DNA of 37,229 bases from Bacteroidales bacterium UBA1182 (lineage in GTDB: Bacteria > Bacteroidota > Bacteroidia > Bacteroidales > Bacteroidaceae): positions 1 to 37,229 of the forward strand of contig DBYQ01000083.1 in NCBI GenBank assembly GCA_002310015.1, in the 5' to 3' direction. Positions 33,642 through 37,229 of this stretch are shown in pieces. The notes beneath the pieces were generated by a model. The model ran no database searches. It worked only from the letters and a program-made list of their open reading frames with translations, and had not been told where the DNA came from. Numbering within the stretch: the stretch's first letter is position 1; each line of letters starts with the position of its first letter. A program made the translations under genes and the position numbers.

Positions 33642-34733
33642 TTACCGCCAGTTGCGATAGGTGTAGCTGATGACAGGCTCTACTGATGCGTAGGTGGCCA
33701 GGATGCCGGCACCGCCGGTTACGTTGTGCAGGACGGTTACGGGCTCGGACATGAAGTTTACGGTGGTGCTTTTGAAATCTGTGGCGGATTTGTGGTAGTA
33801 GTAATATGTGCGGGATAGGGTGTAGAGCTTTATATTAGCATTATAGGTTACCTCATCCTTTATCTTATCGGCAATGGAATATGATTTGGTATCAATGATT
33901 ATGCTGTCTTTATCATAGGTATATATGTAGGCCAGAGTGTCGGGCTTTTCCATGATAATGTCAAAGCTTACCTTGTTGTTTTCTTTGATGTACAGGTCAT
34001 CAAAGATAAAGAAACCCAGACCGTGATCCATCTGGCTGGCCTCAGTGTCTTCCAATAGGGCTGTGGCGGCGCTTGCCTGGCCAAGGATAATCTTGGTGTT
34101 GGCAGGTACCTTGTAGTGGATGGTGTCTATTATAGTTTCGTAATCACCCAGGGTGTCATTGAACCTGGAGTAGGTCATGGTGGGTTCAATGGTCAGGATA
34201 TAGTAATCTGTTATGTTCTTGCGCTCCCCAATCTCTACCTCTACAACCCAGACGGAATCTGCCGTTATCGGGTTCCTTTTTCTGAACCAGTCAAACAGTT
34301 CACTTATGGTCTTTCCGGGAACATATTCCTTTTTATATCCGCTAACGGTGCAGTTCTGGCCGTATGGCACGGTATCGGTGGCATAAACTGTTCCATATTG
34401 GGGATGATAGGCCTGTACCGATATGATATCACCCTGATTCAATACACGTTCATCGGTATATCCTTTCAGACTATCAACGTAGGAGGCTGGTTTGCTCTGC
34501 CCGTTTATGCTTACGGTTACATCCACGCCGTTGTCAAGTACATTGCCGGTGTAGTATGAATCCAGGAAGAATGCGCTGTGGCTCATCTCAAAAACCGGGA
34601 CTTGGCCGGCAGGGGTTATGCTGTTGACTATGAGCATCCTTTTGCCATCAGGGCCCTTGTACTCAATGTCATTGACGCACGCGGTGATGAGTAATGCTGT
34701 AATTGCCGATATGATAACTCTGTACTGTTTCAT
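33642..34733 (-). CDS. DUF4249 lipoprotein, partner of the TonB receptor
   Basis: A 363-residue outer-membrane-associated lipoprotein. The signal sequence ends in the lipobox LITAC with Cys at residue 19. The body (RMLIVNSITPAGQVPVFEMSHS, VTVSINGQSKPASY, YPHQYG-like YHPQYGTVYATDTVP, then a long beta-rich region) matches the DUF4249 family of Bacteroidetes, which is regularly encoded directly after a TonB-dependent receptor. It starts four bases after the receptor stop, so the two are one operon. By analogy with SusD it may help capture substrate at the surface, but that function is inferred, not shown. Confidence 0.85.
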   Translation of the reverse strand: MKQYRVIISAITALLITACVNDIEYKGPDGKRMLIVNSITPAGQVPVFEMSHSAFFLDSYYTGNVLDNGVDVTVSINGQSKPASYVDSLKGYTDERVLNQGDIISVQAYHPQYGTVYATDTVPYGQNCTVSGYKKEYVPGKTISELFDWFRKRNPITADSVWVVEVEIGERKNITDYYILTIEPTMTYSRFNDTLGDYETIIDTIHYKVPANTKIILGQASAATALLEDTEASQMDHGLGFFIFDDLYIKENNKVSFDIIMEKPDTLAYIYTYDKDSIIIDTKSYSIADKIKDEVTYNANIKLYTLSRTYYYYHKSATDFKSTTVNFMSEPVTVLHNVTGGAGILATYASVEPVISYTYRNWR

Positions 34734-34737
34734 AGTC

Positions 34738-37158
34738 TTAGAAAGATACGGTGTAACTTACTGACGGAAGGATGGGGAAGAGTGTCAGCTGGCGGAGCGT
34801 ACGTTCTTCCTTATATTCATCGTTCTCTTTTCTGCTCTCTGTAAACACATAGACCAGGAAGGGATTCATGTTGTTGTAGGCATTGTAGATGCTCAGGTTG
34901 ATGGTCCTCTTTACCCTGTCACTGTAATTCCTGTGCCAGTTGAATCCCAGATCAAGCCTGTGCGTTGGGCTTAGCCTGAAATTGTTTCGGTTGTCATAAT
35001 AGCCCAATGTGGAAGTCCTGTATCTATGGCCGTCATCAATCAGATTGCCGGAGTTGTAGTACTGGGTATAGATGGTGCCGCAGTTTCCGGTTTCGAACAG
35101 CCATGTGGCCGACATGTCAAACCTGTCACTGAACTTGTAGCTGCAGGTTATGTCCAGCTTGTGTCGGCGGTCATACTTGGCATCGAATATGCGGCCGCCG
35201 TTAATGACCATATCCTGGCGGTCAAACAGGCGCTGTGACTTGCTCCAGGTGTATGAGATCCAGCCGTTGAACCTGCCTACGGAACGTTGCGCCATGAATT
35301 CAATGCCGTAACTCCAGCCACGTCCCATGGCAACCTTGTTCTGCCAGTCTGTGTCGCCTGTCATATAGCTGGAACCCTCCTTGTATTCCAGCAGGTTGTC
35401 CATTTTCTTGTAATATCCCTCAAGGGTAAAATCGGCCAGTCCTTCTACGCTGTATGCCGCTCCAACGGCCCATTGGTGTGAATGCTCCGGCTCAACCTGA
35501 TCTGTAACAGGCACCCAAAGGTCTGTGGGTAGATTGATGGTATTGTTGGACAGCAGATGCACATACTGGGTCATATATGCGTAGCCGGCTTTGATTGAAA
35601 GGTCATCGGTTATAAGGAACCTGGCGCTTATTCTTGGTTCTATAGACTGGTAATGACGTCCGTTTACGTTGAATGCCGCAAAACCGGCGCCTAGATTGGT
35701 CTTGATTACATCAGTCAGTTCTATGTCATCCTCAACATACAGCTGGTATTCATCGCCGGTTACATCATGTGAACCGTATTCCTGGTTCAGGTCAAGAGGC
35801 CTTATGCTGTCGTTCCGGTTAGATGAGTTTATGGCCAGATTAACCACATCGGGGGTAAAGACATGATGGGTGTAACCGCCTCCAAACCTGACTTCATGGC
35901 TGTATGACGGTGACCAATGGAAATCCGCGCGGGCCGACAGGTCATAGATGCCGGATTTCATGGCTATGTCTATGTTGCTGGTGCTCACATTCACGTTATC
36001 CTCCTCATTTATTCCGATGCCCATCTTGTGGCGGTACTTTGTGTAGTTGGCGCTTACATCCATGAACAGTTTTGGTCCAAGCACATGATTCCATCTGATT
36101 GTTGCCAAGGTGTTGCCCCAGCGCCAGTCCAGCTCGGTGTGGTTGTCAACTGCTCCCTCTGAACCTTTATAATTAAAAAAGATGTCATCATCACCGCTGT
36201 ACCAGCTCAGATACAGGCGGTCATTGTCATTGAACTTATGATTGATCTTGATGTTCAGGTCATAGAAGTAGTATCCCATTCTCTCATCCTCAACATCAGT
36301 AAAGTGCATTTTCTCGTTTAGCCAAAGGGCTGAGTTGAGTATGATGTCTGAGTATGTGCGGCGGGCAGATATGCTGAATGATGTCTTTCCTTTGATGATA
36401 GGACCTTCAACATTGAATTTTGATGATATGGCTCCTATGGATACGTTGCCGTGATAGTTGTACAGGTCACCGTCTTTCATGCGGATATCAACTACCGATG
36501 ACAGGCGCCCGTAGTAGTGTGCCGGAAAACTGCCTTTGTAGAGTGTTACGTTCTTGATGGCATCGGGGTTGAAGACGGAGAACATGCCGAACATGTGGCT
36601 CACGTTATATACTGGAACGCCGTCCAGAAGCAGAAGGTTCTCATCAGGGTTGCCGCCGCGCACGTAGATGCCGGCAGTTGCCTCAGTGCCGGCCTGGACT
36701 CCCGGCAGCAGCTGGAGAGCCTTGAGTACATCGGTCTCACCAAACATGGCGGGTACGGCTTTTATCTGTTCAATGGGTATGTCTATGGCGCTCATCTGAG
36801 AGCCTTTTACACCCAGGATCTCACGGTTGCCTATGATGGTTATCTCACCCAGCTCATCAATCTGTGGTACATCTATGTTGATTATGGTGTCAGTCTTAAG
36901 ATTGAACTGTATTGTTACCGGTTTATATCCTACATAACCGGTGCGTATCTCAACTGGGCCTTGGGTTAGGGTGAGGGAGTAGAATCCGTATTCATTTGTG
37001 ATTGCACCACGTCCACTCCTTAGATCAAGTATTGTGGCGCCTATTAGTGTCTCTTTACTTGACTTGTCTGTAATGTATCCGCTTATTGTGTGTTTGGTCT
37101 GGGCGTGCAAACACAATATGGGCAGAAATGACAATAGGAATGTTGTTATACGTTTCAT
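34738..37158 (-). CDS. TonB-dependent outer-membrane receptor with N-terminal carboxypeptidase-like domain
   Basis: An 806-residue beta-barrel transporter. The signal peptide MKRITTFLLSFLPILCLHA ends before Gln20. A CarboxypepD_reg-like domain follows at about 24-110 (HTISGYITDKSSKETLIGAT, AITNEYGFYSL). The plug domain is next, at about 115-225 (LKALQLLPGVQAGTEATAGI, YVRGGNPDENLLLLDGVPVY, FNPDAIKNVTLYKGSFPAHY). The remaining ~570 residues alternate like a 22-strand barrel and end in the outer-membrane signature Phe (SYTVSF). It should import a substrate using TonB-ExbBD energy. No sigma/anti-sigma pair or SusD is adjacent, so substrate and control are unknown. It precedes the DUF4249 gene by four bases. 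Confidence 0.94.
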   Translation of the reverse strand: MKRITTFLLSFLPILCLHAQTKHTISGYITDKSSKETLIGATILDLRSGRGAITNEYGFYSLTLTQGPVEIRTGYVGYKPVTIQFNLKTDTIINIDVPQIDELGEITIIGNREILGVKGSQMSAIDIPIEQIKAVPAMFGETDVLKALQLLPGVQAGTEATAGIYVRGGNPDENLLLLDGVPVYNVSHMFGMFSVFNPDAIKNVTLYKGSFPAHYYGRLSSVVDIRMKDGDLYNYHGNVSIGAISSKFNVEGPIIKGKTSFSISARRTYSDIILNSALWLNEKMHFTDVEDERMGYYFYDLNIKINHKFNDNDRLYLSWYSGDDDIFFNYKGSEGAVDNHTELDWRWGNTLATIRWNHVLGPKLFMDVSANYTKYRHKMGIGINEEDNVNVSTSNIDIAMKSGIYDLSARADFHWSPSYSHEVRFGGGYTHHVFTPDVVNLAINSSNRNDSIRPLDLNQEYGSHDVTGDEYQLYVEDDIELTDVIKTNLGAGFAAFNVNGRHYQSIEPRISARFLITDDLSIKAGYAYMTQYVHLLSNNTINLPTDLWVPVTDQVEPEHSHQWAVGAAYSVEGLADFTLEGYYKKMDNLLEYKEGSSYMTGDTDWQNKVAMGRGWSYGIEFMAQRSVGRFNGWISYTWSKSQRLFDRQDMVINGGRIFDAKYDRRHKLDITCSYKFSDRFDMSATWLFETGNCGTIYTQYYNSGNLIDDGHRYRTSTLGYYDNRNNFRLSPTHRLDLGFNWHRNYSDRVKRTINLSIYNAYNNMNPFLVYVFTESRKENDEYKEERTLRQLTLFPILPSVSYTVSF

Positions 37159-37170
37159 TTGTGCGTAAAC

Positions 37171-37201
37171 AAAAAAAGCAGCTAAAACTGCATAGCTGCT
37201 T
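37171..37201 (-). terminator. Rho-independent terminator of the tRNA gene
   Basis: On the minus strand AAGCAGCT (37201-37194) pairs with AGCTGCTT (37183-37176) around a ten-base loop, followed by a T-run (37177-37171). It lies six bases after the tRNA 3' end and 13 bases before the TonB receptor ATG, so the receptor operon needs read-through or a promoter overlapping this hairpin. Confidence 0.8.
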
Positions 37202-37206
37202 AAAAA

Positions 37207-37229
37207 TGGAGCGGTAAACGAGACTCGAA
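37207..37229 (-). tRNA. 3' end of a tRNA, probably tRNA-Gly, cut by the window edge
   Basis: The minus strand reads TTCGAGT (T-loop), CTCGT (T-stem), TTACCGC (acceptor 3' strand), T (discriminator), CCA. A U73 discriminator with an acceptor that would pair to GCGGTAA fits bacterial tRNA-Gly. The anticodon lies outside the window, so the identity is inferred. The CCA is encoded. Confidence 0.75.

Noticed and set aside
34116..34559. 147-codon plus-strand frame opposite the DUF4249 gene
   Set aside because: Shadow of a convincing lipoprotein gene; composition follows the opposite frame.
36517..36969. 150-codon plus-strand frame opposite the TonB receptor
   Set aside because: It lies antisense to the plug domain; no recognisable protein and no start-site context.

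Overview
The window looks like a piece of chromosome from a member of the order Bacteroidales, possibly Prevotellaceae. This is inferred from a TonB receptor/DUF4249 lipoprotein pair, a secreted FAS1 protein with a Bacteroidales-type N-terminus, SLBB-rich polysaccharide export, Bacteroidetes-type -7 boxes (TAnnTTTG), and the general lack of strong Shine-Dalgarno sequences. The species cannot be named. No transposase, integrase, rRNA or CRISPR array is present.

Layout. 1-2019 is the 3' part of carB. It converges on a minus-strand pair, fabD followed by a cytoplasmic GH13 alpha-amylase-family gene (2155-4697). The two transcription units meet in a nested palindrome: a perfect 39-bp inverted repeat that contains both stop codons and encloses a terminator-like hairpin. 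4890-24420 is a same-strand surface polysaccharide locus of 17 genes. It splits into module A (4890-12155: Wzz, WecB, EpsG-like Wzy, Wzx, GT4, beta-propeller protein) and module B (12310-24420: initiating phosphoglycosyl transferase, Wza-like SLBB exporter, Wzz, Wzy, GT2, Wzx, GT4, TupA-like ATP-grasp, GT2, hexapeptide acyltransferase, GT4). Wzz, Wzy and Wzx each occur once per module, but only module B has an initiator and an exporter. The ~85 bp before the first gene of each module resemble each other closely, which suggests shared control or common descent.

24502-26924 carries a secreted CE1-type esterase and a secreted CotH-like kinase-family protein. Converging on them is a cation/proton antiporter with a C-terminal USP-like tail (26936-28978). 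29186-31612 is a PcrA/UvrD helicase whose linker contains, in frame, a second REP-like inverted repeat plus a 45-bp tandem repeat. After a FAS1-domain surface protein (31707-33413) comes a HicB-like antitoxin remnant, then the minus-strand TonB receptor/DUF4249 operon (37158-33642). At the edge are a terminator and the 3' end of a tRNA, probably tRNA-Gly.

The most unusual observations are the duplicated promoter/leader of the two polysaccharide modules, and two palindromic REP-like pairs of the same design: one supplies the stop codons of two convergent genes, the other is translated inside the helicase. The nomination of a mobile repeat family is inference; a genome-wide search would decide it.
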